A stretch of 64,000 nt of DNA from Diaphorobacter ruginosibacter. Its GTDB lineage: Bacteria; Pseudomonadota; Gammaproteobacteria; Burkholderiales; Burkholderiaceae_C. The stretch covers positions 3,968,001 through 4,032,000 of the forward strand of contig NZ_CP060714.1 in the NCBI RefSeq assembly GCF_014395975.1, written 5' to 3'. Position 1 is the stretch's first letter, and every line of letters starts with the position of its first letter. The notes under the pieces were generated by a model, which was not told where the DNA came from, made no database searches, and worked only from the letters and a program-made list of their open reading frames with translations. This document shows, piece by piece, positions 1-8,841 of the stretch. The position numbers were made by a program, and so were the translations under genes.

Positions 1-917
1 CTGACAGCCGGTTGCGCCTTGCTCATCCATTCATCTGTCTTCACCGTACGGTTCAGCCCATTGGAACTGTTGAATACCAATGACTCCGGAAGACTGAGCA
101 GATGGCACAGCGGACCACCACAACAGCCGCATTGCCCTCGTCCCTCGCCGCCCACGGGCCATGATGGTCCCTGCGGCACACCCCGCGCAGTAGGATGCCA
201 ATGCCTGGGAACCCAATCTTCCTTAAGTTCATAGCCTGCCGGGAACACCATGTGCAACGGCGCCGTGGAATGCAGATGCGGCTGCGGCGCTTCAAATTCA
301 TGCAGCTGGCAACCCTTGTAGACCCGATCTTCAGTCTCCCATCGCGCAAGCAGTTGACTTGCTTGCTTCAGCGATACGGCATCGCCCAGCGAAAGCAGGA
401 TGGCCATGCCGACCATGCAGGCGTTGTGATGACTCTTCTCGAAGCACTCATCGAGCAGCCTGCGAACCGCATCCGCAGTCCCCTCATCCAGCTCCTGCCA
501 GACTCGCCAATGCAATTGCAGCGAACCATCCAGCACCGGACTCACCAGGTCGAGAACGTGGGGACGCAACGTTTGCGGCTGCTGCCAGCTTGCCTGCATC
601 AAAAGGGTTTCATGCAGCGGGAGCGCCTTGTCCAGCGAAGCGCCATCGCGCAGGGCGGCAAGCGCCTCAGGAAGTGCCTCATTCACCAACTCACCCCATG
701 CCGCATCCGGCAGCTTCGCCAGGGCCAGTTCAAACCAGATTTGCGGTGACAGACGCTGCGCCATGGCACAGGAAAGGGCGCGTTGCAGATCGGCTTCCTT
801 TGCTTGCTCTACCCAGAAAAACCAGTCCTGCACCTTGACACTGGCGTGCTCAGGAGACGGGGACGAACGCGCCGATCGAAACTGCGATAAAAATACATCC
901 ATACCGTTCGAGCTCAT
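1..917 (-). CDS. Unrecognised protein with Cys cluster (3' end beyond window)
   Basis: The reading frame stays open from position 917 to the window edge, about 305 codons, with no stop, so the C-terminus is missing. The ATG at 917 is chosen because GAGGGAAAG lies a suitable distance upstream; an in-frame ATG at 950 has no such site. The N-terminal two thirds are Leu/Ala-rich and look helical. Near residues 230-275 the sequence turns to Trp/Pro/His-rich text, followed by CGCCGGPLCHLLSL, a CxCC-x4-C cluster that could bind a metal. I do not recognise the family. It follows another unknown gene (1024-1875) on the same strand after about 100 bases, so the two may be cotranscribed. Confidence 0.6.
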   Translation of the reverse strand, partial: MSSNGMDVFLSQFRSARSSPSPEHASVKVQDWFFWVEQAKEADLQRALSCAMAQRLSPQIWFELALAKLPDAAWGELVNEALPEALAALRDGASLDKALPLHETLLMQASWQQPQTLRPHVLDLVSPVLDGSLQLHWRVWQELDEGTADAVRRLLDECFEKSHHNACMVGMAILLSLGDAVSLKQASQLLARWETEDRVYKGCQLHEFEAPQPHLHSTAPLHMVFPAGYELKEDWVPRHWHPTARGVPQGPSWPVGGEGRGQCGCCGGPLCHLLSLPESLVFNSSNGLNRTVKTDEWMSKAQPAV

Positions 918-1023
918 GCGCTTCTTTCCCTCGTTTCCATCCATCGTCATGAACTTGCTTACAGGACAGTCCATCGGGACGATTCAAAGCCCTCAACATG
1001 ATCCTGTTCCTTTGCCGCAAGGC

Positions 1024-1875
1024 TCATTCATCACCATCCAACCCCATGCTCTCGGCAAACCCTTCGGTATAGCCCAGTACCAGAGTGCGCCTCGTTGACA
1101 GCAGCTGCGCCAACTCCGCCCAGCCCTCGTGCTCCAGCACGTCACTGCCCTGGCCTTGACCATAGAGTTCACGCAATGCGGCCACCAGGCTGCCGGCCTG
1201 GTTGGCGGAAGGTGGGGCCGGACGCACGAAGCCCATGCATGATGCCCCCATCGCAAAGAAACGATAACCATGGTGTGTGGCCAGGTGGCGGATGATGGCG
1301 TGGTTCTGGAACGTGTCCCAGTCGACGCTGAAGTAGCCATTGGGCTGGCCTGCGATCATCAGGTCATCGGTGGCGACAGGCAGTCGCTGGACATAGACGA
1401 CATCGTCCAGCAACTGATCGGGTGCCCGATTGATGGCCACCAGCGCCTGCACATCTTCGCCACAGACAGCCAGCGTGCCGCATACATCGGCCCAGCCCTG
1501 TGCCACGTCGGGGTTGGACAACTGCTGCACCACATGTTGCAGGCCCGCCAGCTTCCACGCTGCCACCTGCTCGGGTGCATCCCAGTTCAGTTCGTCCGGA
1601 GGGTCCAGATACAGACGCTCATCCTGCCCGGCGTGGCCGCAGGTGTAGCTGCACTGGTTGATATCGTCCAGCGTGCTCAGGTAGCGATGGCCGGGGTCGG
1701 TGGCCCCCAATGCATCCAGATGCGCCAGCAGCTCGTCAAGATTTGTGACGCCTTCCATCCACTCGCAGGCGAAATCGAAGTTGCCGCGGCGATAAGGCTG
1801 CTCATCGGTGTCGCGCCCCGATGGAGAGAAGAGTCCTGTTTTCATGGTGTGTGCTTCTGCTTCAGTGTTTCTCAC
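1024..1875 (-). CDS. Unrecognised soluble protein, translationally coupled to the IPTL-CTERM gene
   Basis: A 283-aa protein with no signal peptide or membrane segment; it is acidic, with many Trp, His and Cys residues (for example CSYTCGHAG near residue 73 and DWDTFQNHAIIRHLATHHGYRFF near the middle). I do not recognise the family. The GTG start at 1875 overlaps the TGA of the preceding minus-strand gene by four bases (GTGA), which suggests translational coupling. An internal ATG at 1845 (MKTGLFSPSG) is the alternative start. The run of three minus-strand genes (IPTL-CTERM protein, this one, and the gene ending beyond the window) looks like one operon, but nothing in the sequence shows a shared function. 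Confidence 0.6.
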   Translation of the reverse strand: MRNTEAEAHTMKTGLFSPSGRDTDEQPYRRGNFDFACEWMEGVTNLDELLAHLDALGATDPGHRYLSTLDDINQCSYTCGHAGQDERLYLDPPDELNWDAPEQVAAWKLAGLQHVVQQLSNPDVAQGWADVCGTLAVCGEDVQALVAINRAPDQLLDDVVYVQRLPVATDDLMIAGQPNGYFSVDWDTFQNHAIIRHLATHHGYRFFAMGASCMGFVRPAPPSANQAGSLVAALRELYGQGQGSDVLEHEGWAELAQLLSTRRTLVLGYTEGFAESMGLDGDE

Positions 1876-3971
1876 CGGCCCTTGCCTTGCTTAGGGGAAT
1901 CATCAATGCATGCGACACGACGCCAACCCGCTGCAGCGACTCCCGCCAGCGCAATGGAGAGCAGCATCAGCGCCCACTGCGCCAATGCGGGAACGGGCGC
2001 AGCATCTCCCCGATGGGCAATCATGTCACTCACCTGCGCCTCGCATGCACTTGCGCAGCTTCCTCCCGTGGGCGGCGTCACCACCGCCACGTTGGTAAGG
2101 GTGCCGCTGGCCGACGCTGACAGCTTGGCCGTCACCGTGTACGCCAGTTGTGAGCCCGCAGGAAAGTCCGCAATAGGCTCGCTCAGGGCCACGGCACCGC
2201 TGGCGGCAGGGCACACTGCACCGCCCGAGGCCGTGCATGTCCAGTCCCAGGTTTCAATGCCTGCGGGCACTGCATCATGGAGCACTGTGCCGCCGGCGGG
2301 CGCCTCGCCTGTGTTGGCCACCGTCACCGTATAGATGGCCGTATCGCCCGCGGCCAGCGTGCCGCCGGACCGGCTCTTGGCGACCGAGACCTGCGGCACC
2401 ACCACGGGAGCCGCCGACACGGCCAGCGTGGCCTCGGCATCCCGCGCCGGTGTCAGATTCTGCGCGTTCGTTAACGCCGCTGCCGCAATGCGTTCGCTGT
2501 AACTGCCGGGCTCGACACCCCGGACCTCCACGACCGTAGTGCAACTCTGCCCCGCGGCCAATGCCACGCCCGACAGGCTCAGCGAGCCGCCTGCAGGCGC
2601 GGCCAACGTGCCTGCACAGCTGTTGCTCACCACCGTGCCCGTGAGTTGCAGGCTGGACGGCAGCGGGTGGGCATAGGCCAGATCGGTGACCACCGGTATG
2701 GCCGCTGTGGGGTCGCAGCCCTGCGGCCCTTGCAACGTAATGGACCATTGCGTGGTCTGCCCCGCAACCACGCTCGAAGGACTGAATTGCATGCTGATGC
2801 CCATGCCCGGATCCACACCGGCATTCGGTGCCGTGACCATGACGTTGTTGTTGCAGGCATCGCGCGTCGTGAAGTAGCTGCGCCCGTCCGAAGTCACCTC
2901 CGGAGCACTGAAATTGCCATTGTTGGGCAGGCCGTTGACCAGAACATTGCTGCCCTGGGGTCCATAGATGCGTACCGGTGCAGCCCAGCTGGCGCCCCCA
3001 TCGGAGGACTCCACGTACCACAGGTCCTTCTCCATGGCCGCCGTGGTGTTGTAGTCCGCAAAGTTGTAGTAGGTGCCCAGCACGCCTCCCCTGCGCAACG
3101 TGCGGCCTGCGTTGTTCACCAAGGCGCGGGTGGTCCCCGCCGGCAGTGGCGTGGTTTCCGCGAACCCGGTGCCGGCAAAGAGGTCCGCCTCCAGCGTTTG
3201 CTTGGGGGTGCCGGTGTCGGCTGCCGGACGGGGGGTCGTCGTCACGGGAGAGGCAGTCAGGTTGACTCCATAGCGCCCCAGATTCCCGCCACGGGCCCCC
3301 GGCAAGGCGCCCGCCTGCGGCACATGCCGCAGGTAGATGAAGGAGTCCTCCATGCCGAAAACACCCACATGGAAGCGGCCCGGCGCCGTGCTGGTTCCGC
3401 ACAACGTGGAAGGCAGCGGCCCGATCGGAGTCACCGACAAATTGTTCGGATCGGTGCCGATACGCCAGAGGCTGGTGTTGTAGCTGAACCAGTTCTGCCC
3501 GGCCTGTTGCTGGTGCCAGACGGCCATCAGCCATTGGCCGTCCACCTGCGACACCCGCACGAAGGTGGCGATGGGTTCTGTGGCAGGCACGCTGCTCACC
3601 CCACACGCCAGGTTCCAGTAATTGGCCGGCGGCTGCACCGTGCCTTGTCTCACGAAGGCGATGCCGTCCGTGGAGGTGGCATGGACCACCTGGCTGAGGC
3701 CGACGTTGGCGCCGCCGAAAAGCCACATGTGGTAGAGACCATCCGAGGCGCGCACCACGGTATTGCGCAACCCGCTGCCGGGGGTCTTTGTGCCCAGCGG
3801 AACACCATCGAGGGTCACTGGCACCGTTCTGACCGGGAAGACGGCGGGCGCGCTCTGCACAGCGGCCGATGCCGCCAGCAAGGCCGCTGCAATCAAGCCC
3901 ATTCCCACCCGACGGCGCTGCTTCGTTGGCTGGTACACGCCCACCATGCGGGCAAAGGTATGAATCGGCAT
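1872..3971 (-). CDS. IPTL-CTERM secreted protein with propeller-like and DUF11-type domains
   Basis: About 699 aa. The ATG at 3971 has an ideal AGGAG eight bases upstream, so upstream in-frame codons are discarded. Residues about 20-40 form a signal peptide (QRRR, hydrophobic stretch, then AAVQSAPA). Residues about 50-390 contain phrases typical of five-bladed-propeller glycosidase or sialidase-like folds (DGLYHMWLFGG, TSTDGIAF, SSDGGASWAAPVRIYG); no catalytic set could be assigned. Then come DUF11-like repeats (AKSRSGGTLAAGDTAIYTV, VANTGEAPAGG). The C-terminus reads VPALAQWALMLLSIALAGVAAAGWRR, a variant of the IPTL-CTERM signal processed by exosortase H in related bacteria. It is predicted to be secreted and trimmed at the envelope. 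Divergent from the midcut-like gene at 4231. Confidence 0.85.
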   Translation of the reverse strand: MPIHTFARMVGVYQPTKQRRRVGMGLIAAALLAASAAVQSAPAVFPVRTVPVTLDGVPLGTKTPGSGLRNTVVRASDGLYHMWLFGGANVGLSQVVHATSTDGIAFVRQGTVQPPANYWNLACGVSSVPATEPIATFVRVSQVDGQWLMAVWHQQQAGQNWFSYNTSLWRIGTDPNNLSVTPIGPLPSTLCGTSTAPGRFHVGVFGMEDSFIYLRHVPQAGALPGARGGNLGRYGVNLTASPVTTTPRPAADTGTPKQTLEADLFAGTGFAETTPLPAGTTRALVNNAGRTLRRGGVLGTYYNFADYNTTAAMEKDLWYVESSDGGASWAAPVRIYGPQGSNVLVNGLPNNGNFSAPEVTSDGRSYFTTRDACNNNVMVTAPNAGVDPGMGISMQFSPSSVVAGQTTQWSITLQGPQGCDPTAAIPVVTDLAYAHPLPSSLQLTGTVVSNSCAGTLAAPAGGSLSLSGVALAAGQSCTTVVEVRGVEPGSYSERIAAAALTNAQNLTPARDAEATLAVSAAPVVVPQVSVAKSRSGGTLAAGDTAIYTVTVANTGEAPAGGTVLHDAVPAGIETWDWTCTASGGAVCPAASGAVALSEPIADFPAGSQLAYTVTAKLSASASGTLTNVAVVTPPTGGSCASACEAQVSDMIAHRGDAAPVPALAQWALMLLSIALAGVAAAGWRRVACIDDSPKQGKGR

Positions 3972-4154
3972 GCGTTTCTCCTGGCAGGGCATGTCATCGC
4001 AGACCATGCGTCCATCGAGCGTTGCGCTCCTTGAACGGTCATCTTGCTCTTTGGGAATCATAACGTCGCAAGCCAGCGCAGCTCATCCTGCCACTGCCGC
4101 TACCGCGCGCATCCGCAACGCCCCTATACACTACCAATTGTTTCCAAATAGATC

Positions 4155-4179
4155 TGCCTGTAATTTGCTTGCACAGGCA
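4155..4179. promoter_or_regulatory. Inverted repeat in divergent intergenic region
   Basis: TGCCTGT (4155-4161) and ACAGGCA (4173-4179) are perfect seven-base arms around an 11-base spacer. The site lies about 50 bases before the midcut-like gene, in the 259-base divergent region shared with the IPTL-CTERM gene. The layout fits a dimeric regulator site; the regulator is unknown. Confidence 0.35.
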
Positions 4180-4230
4180 CGCCCTGCCCGGCTTCACGAC
4201 ACCGGCATCCCATCCAACCAAGGAATATCG

Positions 4231-5649
4231 ATGTCACTGGTTCGTTCATTTTCCGCCCGGTTTTCGCGGGACAGGCTGCCTGTCACGTTGGCTGCAGCGT
4301 CCCTCTGGACAGGTGCCTCGCAGGCCCAGACCATCACCACATCGCCTATCACCACCCTGCCCATGGCGGCGACTCCCGTGCCATTCGGCCAGCCGCTGAC
4401 GTGGTGGCTCCTGACGCTGGCACTGTGCGCGGGAGCGGTGTGGCTGCTCAAACGCATGAACGTGTCGATGGGCACGCTACGGCAGATTGCGCTCGGTGGA
4501 TGCGCGCTCGCGTTGGTGGGCACCGTGTTCTGGGGCAATGCCGTCCTCGCGCAACTGCAATGGGTTGAACGGCAATTCACCCAGCCCGGCGGAGAAACGC
4601 TAGGCATCCCCGTGCAACCAGTGGAGACGGAGGGCGTGATCACTGGGTTCGTGCCCGTGGAATTCACCAATGCGACCGCACTGCCGATGCGCATCAAGGA
4701 CATCACCATGCCCACATGGTCGGTCTGTTTCCCCGCTGGCATACCGAGCTCGCCGGCCACCTCCGTGGCAACGCCCTCCAGCACGCCTTGCGCCGTAGGC
4801 CGCGAGCTTGCCGCGGGCCAGGCCTGCTGGGTCGATACCGCCGCCCTGTGCATGGCCACGGCTGCGGAGCTGCAAGGGGCTTTTCCTTCGGAGCTGGCTG
4901 CGGATGCCGCCACCATCAATGAAGGCACGACCGCCACCGGCAATGTGCTCACCAATGATGCAGACGCCGACGGCCCTCTGCTCGTGGCAAGCTATGTGTT
5001 TGGCGGTGCACGCTACCCGGCCGGCCAGAGTGCGACCATCGCCAGCCTGGGCGAGATGTCGCTGCAAGCCAATGGCGACTACCAGTTTCATGCAGCGACA
5101 CCATTTCCAGCCGCCAGCACGGCCATCACCTACGCCACGCACACCGGCGCGGTGGCCGTGCTGACCATCCAAGTCAACCGCGCTCCCGTGGCCATGAATG
5201 ACGCGATGCCCACGGACGAGAGCACCGCCGTGAGTATCGCGGTGCTGGGCAACGACACCGATCCGGACAACGACGCGCTGCACATCGCGAACCACACGCA
5301 GGGCCAGAGTGGCAGCGTCGTCATGAACGGCACGGACCAACTGATCTATACCCCGAACGCCGGTTATACCGGCAATGACAGCTTTGACTACACAGTGAGC
5401 GACGGCACGCTATCCGCCACCGCCAAGGTCACCGTGACCGTGCATCCCGTCGTCGGCGTGCCGGTCTGCGGTAACGGAATCCTCGACGCTGGCGAACAAT
5501 GCGATGATGGCAATACGTCCCCGGGCGATGGCTGCAGCGCCGCCTGCACGGTGGAAACCAGCGCGCTCCGCCTCCCTGCAGCAGCGTCGGCATCCTTGTT
5601 TGCACGGCCAATCCCGCGCCCACGCATTCAGTTGCTGCCCCAGCCCTGA
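4231..5649 (+). CDS. Midcut-by-XrtH-like protein with Ig-like repeats and a Cys-rich module
   Basis: A 472-aa protein; the ATG at 4231 follows AAGGA by seven bases. Residues 1-33 form a signal peptide ending GASQAQ. Residues about 48-75 read TPVPFGQPLTWWLLTLALCAGAVWLLKRMN, a Pro-x-Trp-hydrophobic-basic pattern like an IPTL-CTERM signal but in the middle of the protein. A second hydrophobic segment then ends AVLAQ, like a second signal peptide. This order matches what is known of 'midcut-by-XrtH' proteins. Two cadherin/VCBS-like repeats follow (NVLTNDADADG; VLGNDTDPDNDALH), then a Myxococcus-type Cys-rich module (CGNGILDAGEQCDDGN). The last 30 residues are low-complexity and another frame looks more Cys-containing there, so a frameshift near 5550 is possible. 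Likely cotranscribed with the beta-glucosidase 40 bases downstream. Confidence 0.75.
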   Translation: MSLVRSFSARFSRDRLPVTLAAASLWTGASQAQTITTSPITTLPMAATPVPFGQPLTWWLLTLALCAGAVWLLKRMNVSMGTLRQIALGGCALALVGTVFWGNAVLAQLQWVERQFTQPGGETLGIPVQPVETEGVITGFVPVEFTNATALPMRIKDITMPTWSVCFPAGIPSSPATSVATPSSTPCAVGRELAAGQACWVDTAALCMATAAELQGAFPSELAADAATINEGTTATGNVLTNDADADGPLLVASYVFGGARYPAGQSATIASLGEMSLQANGDYQFHAATPFPAASTAITYATHTGAVAVLTIQVNRAPVAMNDAMPTDESTAVSIAVLGNDTDPDNDALHIANHTQGQSGSVVMNGTDQLIYTPNAGYTGNDSFDYTVSDGTLSATAKVTVTVHPVVGVPVCGNGILDAGEQCDDGNTSPGDGCSAACTVETSALRLPAAASASLFARPIPRPRIQLLPQP

Positions 5650-5689
5650 GCTCGAGCGATTTCAAACAAAGCAAGCAAAAAGGAACGGC

Positions 5690-7189
5690 ATGATCCTGGA
5701 TAGACGTCAGTTTGCCTTGATGGCCGGAGCCGGCGTGGCTGAAGCTGCCAGATCACAGACTCCCACTCCCGCGCCCGGGCAAGCAGCAAGCGCCGCCATG
5801 CAGAACACCCATGCCCTGTCGTTTCCCAAAGGCTTTCGTTGGGGCGTAGCCACAGCCGCCTACCAGATAGAGGGCGCAGCCAACGCGGACGGAAAGGGCC
5901 CATCCATCTGGGATGTCTACGCCCACACGCCAGGCAAGATGGCCAACGGAGACACGGGTGATGTCGCCATCGACCACTACCACCGCTACCGGGAAGACAT
6001 CCAGACCATTCGCGGGCTGGGTGCGAATGCCTACCGCTTTTCGATCTCCTGGCCTCGCATCTTCCCGAACGGCACAGGCAAGGTGAATGAGGCGGGAATG
6101 GACTTCTACTCGCGCCTTGTCGACGCCCAGCTCGAAGCAGGCATCGAGCCGTTCGTCACGCTCTACCACTGGGATCTGCCGCAAGCCCTCCAGGACAAGG
6201 GCGGGTGGCAGTCGCGCGATACCGCCAGAGCCTTTGCCGACTATGCCGCGGCCGTGGCCGTTCGCCTGGGGGATCGGGTCAAGCATTTCTTCACGCTCAA
6301 TGAACTGCAGAACTTCGTGGACATGGGCCATCAGGGCACGTCCATCGTCGTGCAGGGACGAGAGCAGCGCATCGAGCTTGCACCGGGCCTCAAGCTCTCC
6401 ACGCGCGATCTCAACCAGGTAGCCCACCACGCTGTCCTGGCCCATGGCCTGAGCGTGCAGGCCATGCGTGCAGCCGGGCCCGGGAATCTGCAGATCGGAC
6501 CCGCGGATGTATTGTTCGCGGCGGTGCCCGTCAGCGACACGCCTGCCAACGTGCGCGCGGCGGAGCGCGCGACAAGAACCTACAACGACCGGTTTCTGGA
6601 CGTCATGCTCACGGGCCGGTACGACGATGCCTACCTGGCCAAGGCGGGTCCGGACGCGCCCCGCTTCACCGATGAGGACATGCGTGCCATCGGCAGCCCG
6701 CTCGACTTCGTCGGCGTGAATATCTACGTTCCCAAGAACTACGTCGAGGCGGCCGACAACGCGTCAGGCTTCCGGGAAATTCCCACCTCGCTGTCGCATC
6801 CCCGCATGGGATCGCGCTGGCACAGTTTCTCCCCCGAGGTCATGTACTGGGGGCCCAGGCTGGTCAACTCCATCTGGAAGCCCAAGGCAATCTATGTCAC
6901 CGAGAATGGCTGCGCGGCCGACGATGCCATGACACCGGAGGGCAGAGTCCTCGACACCGATCGGCTCATGTACCTGCGCGCAGTCATGACCAACCTGCAC
7001 CGTGCCATCGCCGAAGGCGCGCCAGTCCGAGGCAACTTTGCCTGGAGCGCTTTCGACAACCTGGAATGGACGGGAGGGTACGGGGTTCGCTTCGGGCTGG
7101 TACACGTCGACTTCGCAACGCAAAGGCGCACGCCCAAGCTGAGCGCCGATTGGTACCGCAGGGCAGCAGAGATGAATGGCGTGGCGTAA
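5690..7189 (+). CDS. Family 1 glycoside hydrolase (beta-glucosidase), Tat-exported
   Basis: A 499-aa enzyme predicted to hydrolyse terminal beta-glucosides with retention of configuration. The ATG at 5690 has AAGGA upstream. The N-terminus DRRQFALMAGAG carries a twin-arginine motif, so the folded protein is probably exported, whereas most bacterial GH1 enzymes are cytoplasmic. The GH1 start signature FRWGVATAAYQIEGA is at about residues 49-63. The acid/base Glu lies in TLNEL (E205), where the usual proline after Glu is leucine. The nucleophile lies in VTENG (E405). SWPRIFPNGTG and LYHWDLPQAL are also present, and the length is normal for the family. It follows the midcut-like gene and ends convergent with the arsenic operon. 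Confidence 0.9.
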   Translation: MILDRRQFALMAGAGVAEAARSQTPTPAPGQAASAAMQNTHALSFPKGFRWGVATAAYQIEGAANADGKGPSIWDVYAHTPGKMANGDTGDVAIDHYHRYREDIQTIRGLGANAYRFSISWPRIFPNGTGKVNEAGMDFYSRLVDAQLEAGIEPFVTLYHWDLPQALQDKGGWQSRDTARAFADYAAAVAVRLGDRVKHFFTLNELQNFVDMGHQGTSIVVQGREQRIELAPGLKLSTRDLNQVAHHAVLAHGLSVQAMRAAGPGNLQIGPADVLFAAVPVSDTPANVRAAERATRTYNDRFLDVMLTGRYDDAYLAKAGPDAPRFTDEDMRAIGSPLDFVGVNIYVPKNYVEAADNASGFREIPTSLSHPRMGSRWHSFSPEVMYWGPRLVNSIWKPKAIYVTENGCAADDAMTPEGRVLDTDRLMYLRAVMTNLHRAIAEGAPVRGNFAWSAFDNLEWTGGYGVRFGLVHVDFATQRRTPKLSADWYRRAAEMNGVA

Positions 7190-7200
7190 GCCGCGATACC

Positions 7201-7236
7201 CTGGCGGGACTGCCGCCAGCAGCAGTCACTGCTGCT
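7201..7236. terminator. Two overlapping hairpins at the convergent junction
   Basis: CTGGCGG (7201-7207) pairs with CCGCCAG (7213-7219), and AGCAGCAGT (7218-7226) pairs with ACTGCTGCT (7228-7236). The two stems share bases 7218-7219, so they are mutually exclusive. They sit between the convergent glucosidase and acr3 genes. There is no U tract, so a terminator role is an inference. Confidence 0.3.
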
Positions 7237-8293
7237 CGTACCAGCCCCGCGTTCGATTCACCACCCGCACTACCAGCAGCATGACCGGGACTTCGATCAA
7301 GACGCCCACAACGGTTGCCAATGCGGCTCCGGACTGCAGGCCGAACAGGCTGATGGCGGCGGCCACCGCCAGCTCGAAGAAATTGGAAGCACCGATCAGC
7401 GCCGACGGGCAGGCCACGCTATGTTTCTCGCCCACCGCGCGGTTGAGCCAGTAGGCAAGGGCCGAATTGAAGAACACCTGGATCAGGATCGGGACAGCCA
7501 GCAGCGCGATCACGAGCGGCTGTTCAAGGATGGCATGGCCCTGAAAGGCAAACAGCAGAACCAGGGTCGCCAGCAACGCCACCATGGACCAGGGGCCGAT
7601 CATCGCAAGTGCCCGGTCAAAGGCTGCGGGGCCTCTGGCCAACCATCTGCGGCGCAGCCACTGCGCCAATATCACCGGCACCACGATGTAGAGCAGCACC
7701 GACACCAGCAGCGTCGCCCATGGCACCGTGATGGCCGACAGGCCCAACAGCAGGCCGACCAGCGGCGCGAACGCCACGATCATGATGGCGTCGTTGAGCG
7801 CCACCTGCGAGAGCGTGAACAAGGGGTCTCCACCCGTGAGACGGCTCCAGACAAACACCATGGCCGTGCAGGGCGCAGCCGCCAGGAGAATCAGCCCCGC
7901 GATGTAGCTGTCGATCTGCTCGGCCGGCAACCAGGGAGCGAACCACTGGCGAATGAACAGCCAGCCCAAGAGGGCCATGGAGAACGGCTTCACCAGCCAG
8001 TTCACGAACAGCGTGATGCCGATGCCCTTCATGTGCTGGCGCACCTCGCCGAGCGCACCAAAGTCCACCTTGATCAGCATGGGGATGATCATCACCCAGA
8101 TCAGCAGGCCCACCGGTAGATTGACCTGTGCGATCTCCATGGCACCGACGGCCTGGAACAGGCTGGGGAACCAATGGCCCAAGGCAATACCCGCGATGAT
8201 GCACAGGAACACCCAGACCGTGAGATAGCGCTCGAAAAGGCTCATGGAAGAACTGCCAGTGTCTGGCAAGGCGGCATTGCAGGTGGCGGTCAT
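7226..8293 (-). CDS. acr3: ACR3-family arsenite efflux permease
   Basis: A 355-aa membrane protein with about ten hydrophobic segments, exporting arsenite across the inner membrane using the proton motive force. The text LFERYLTVWVFLCIIAGIALGHW near the N-terminus, LILLAAAPCTAMVFVWS in the middle (containing the conserved functional Cys) and ALIGASNFFELAVAAAISLFG near the end are hallmarks of ACR3 rather than ArsB. It starts four bases after the arsC stop, the last gene of an arsR-arsC-acr3 operon read from right to left. ArsR binding at the palindrome upstream of arsR is the likely control. Confidence 0.95.
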   Translation of the reverse strand: MTATCNAALPDTGSSSMSLFERYLTVWVFLCIIAGIALGHWFPSLFQAVGAMEIAQVNLPVGLLIWVMIIPMLIKVDFGALGEVRQHMKGIGITLFVNWLVKPFSMALLGWLFIRQWFAPWLPAEQIDSYIAGLILLAAAPCTAMVFVWSRLTGGDPLFTLSQVALNDAIMIVAFAPLVGLLLGLSAITVPWATLLVSVLLYIVVPVILAQWLRRRWLARGPAAFDRALAMIGPWSMVALLATLVLLFAFQGHAILEQPLVIALLAVPILIQVFFNSALAYWLNRAVGEKHSVACPSALIGASNFFELAVAAAISLFGLQSGAALATVVGVLIEVPVMLLVVRVVNRTRGWYEQQ

Positions 8294-8297
8294 GGCG

Positions 8298-8804
8298 TCA
8301 GGGTATGGAGAGTTCGCGTGCGGTGCTTTGCAGGACGGACGGACGGAGCTTGTCCGCGGGCAGGTTCACCAGCAACGCCAGGCGGCGGCGCATCTGGAGC
8401 ATGGTCTGCCGGAAGGCTTCGAGCTTCACGTCCTGCGGCGCATCACCTTCCGATGGATCGGCATACCCCCAATGGGCCGTGACCGGATGGCCCGGCCAGA
8501 TGGGGCACATCTCGCCCTTGGCGTTGTCGCACACGGTAATCACCAGATCCATGCGCGGCGCTTGCGGGCCCGCAAACTCATCCCAGCTCTTGCTGCGCAG
8601 GCCGTCGATCGGCACGCCTGCATGCTGCAATACCTCCAGGCCCAACGGGTTGGGTTGCTGGTTGCCGCGCGGGCTGCTGCCCGCGGAATAGGCCCTGAAG
8701 CGGCCTTGCCCCATGTGATTGAGCAGGGCCTCGGCCAGGATGCTGCGTGCCGAATTGTGGGTGCACAGGAACAGCACGTTCAGTGTTTGTGAGGTGTCGG
8801 TCAT
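8298..8804 (-). CDS. arsC: Arsenate reductase, low-molecular-weight phosphatase type
   Basis: A 168-aa cytoplasmic enzyme that reduces arsenate to arsenite for export by ACR3. The P-loop CTHNSAR (C14-R20) holds the nucleophilic Cys of the LMW-phosphatase-fold ArsC class. VITVCDNAKGEMCPIWPG supplies the further cysteines used in the disulfide relay, which points to the thioredoxin-coupled branch. The ATG at 8804 is chosen because the protein then starts close to the conserved fold; a GTG at 8837 would add 11 unconserved residues. The gene lies between arsR (gap of 37 bases) and acr3 (gap of 4 bases). Confidence 0.93.
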   Translation of the reverse strand: MTDTSQTLNVLFLCTHNSARSILAEALLNHMGQGRFRAYSAGSSPRGNQQPNPLGLEVLQHAGVPIDGLRSKSWDEFAGPQAPRMDLVITVCDNAKGEMCPIWPGHPVTAHWGYADPSEGDAPQDVKLEAFRQTMLQMRRRLALLVNLPADKLRPSVLQSTARELSIP

Positions 8805-8841
8805 AGGGGGTGAGCGTGAAGGAGTTGCACCGCGCACGCGC

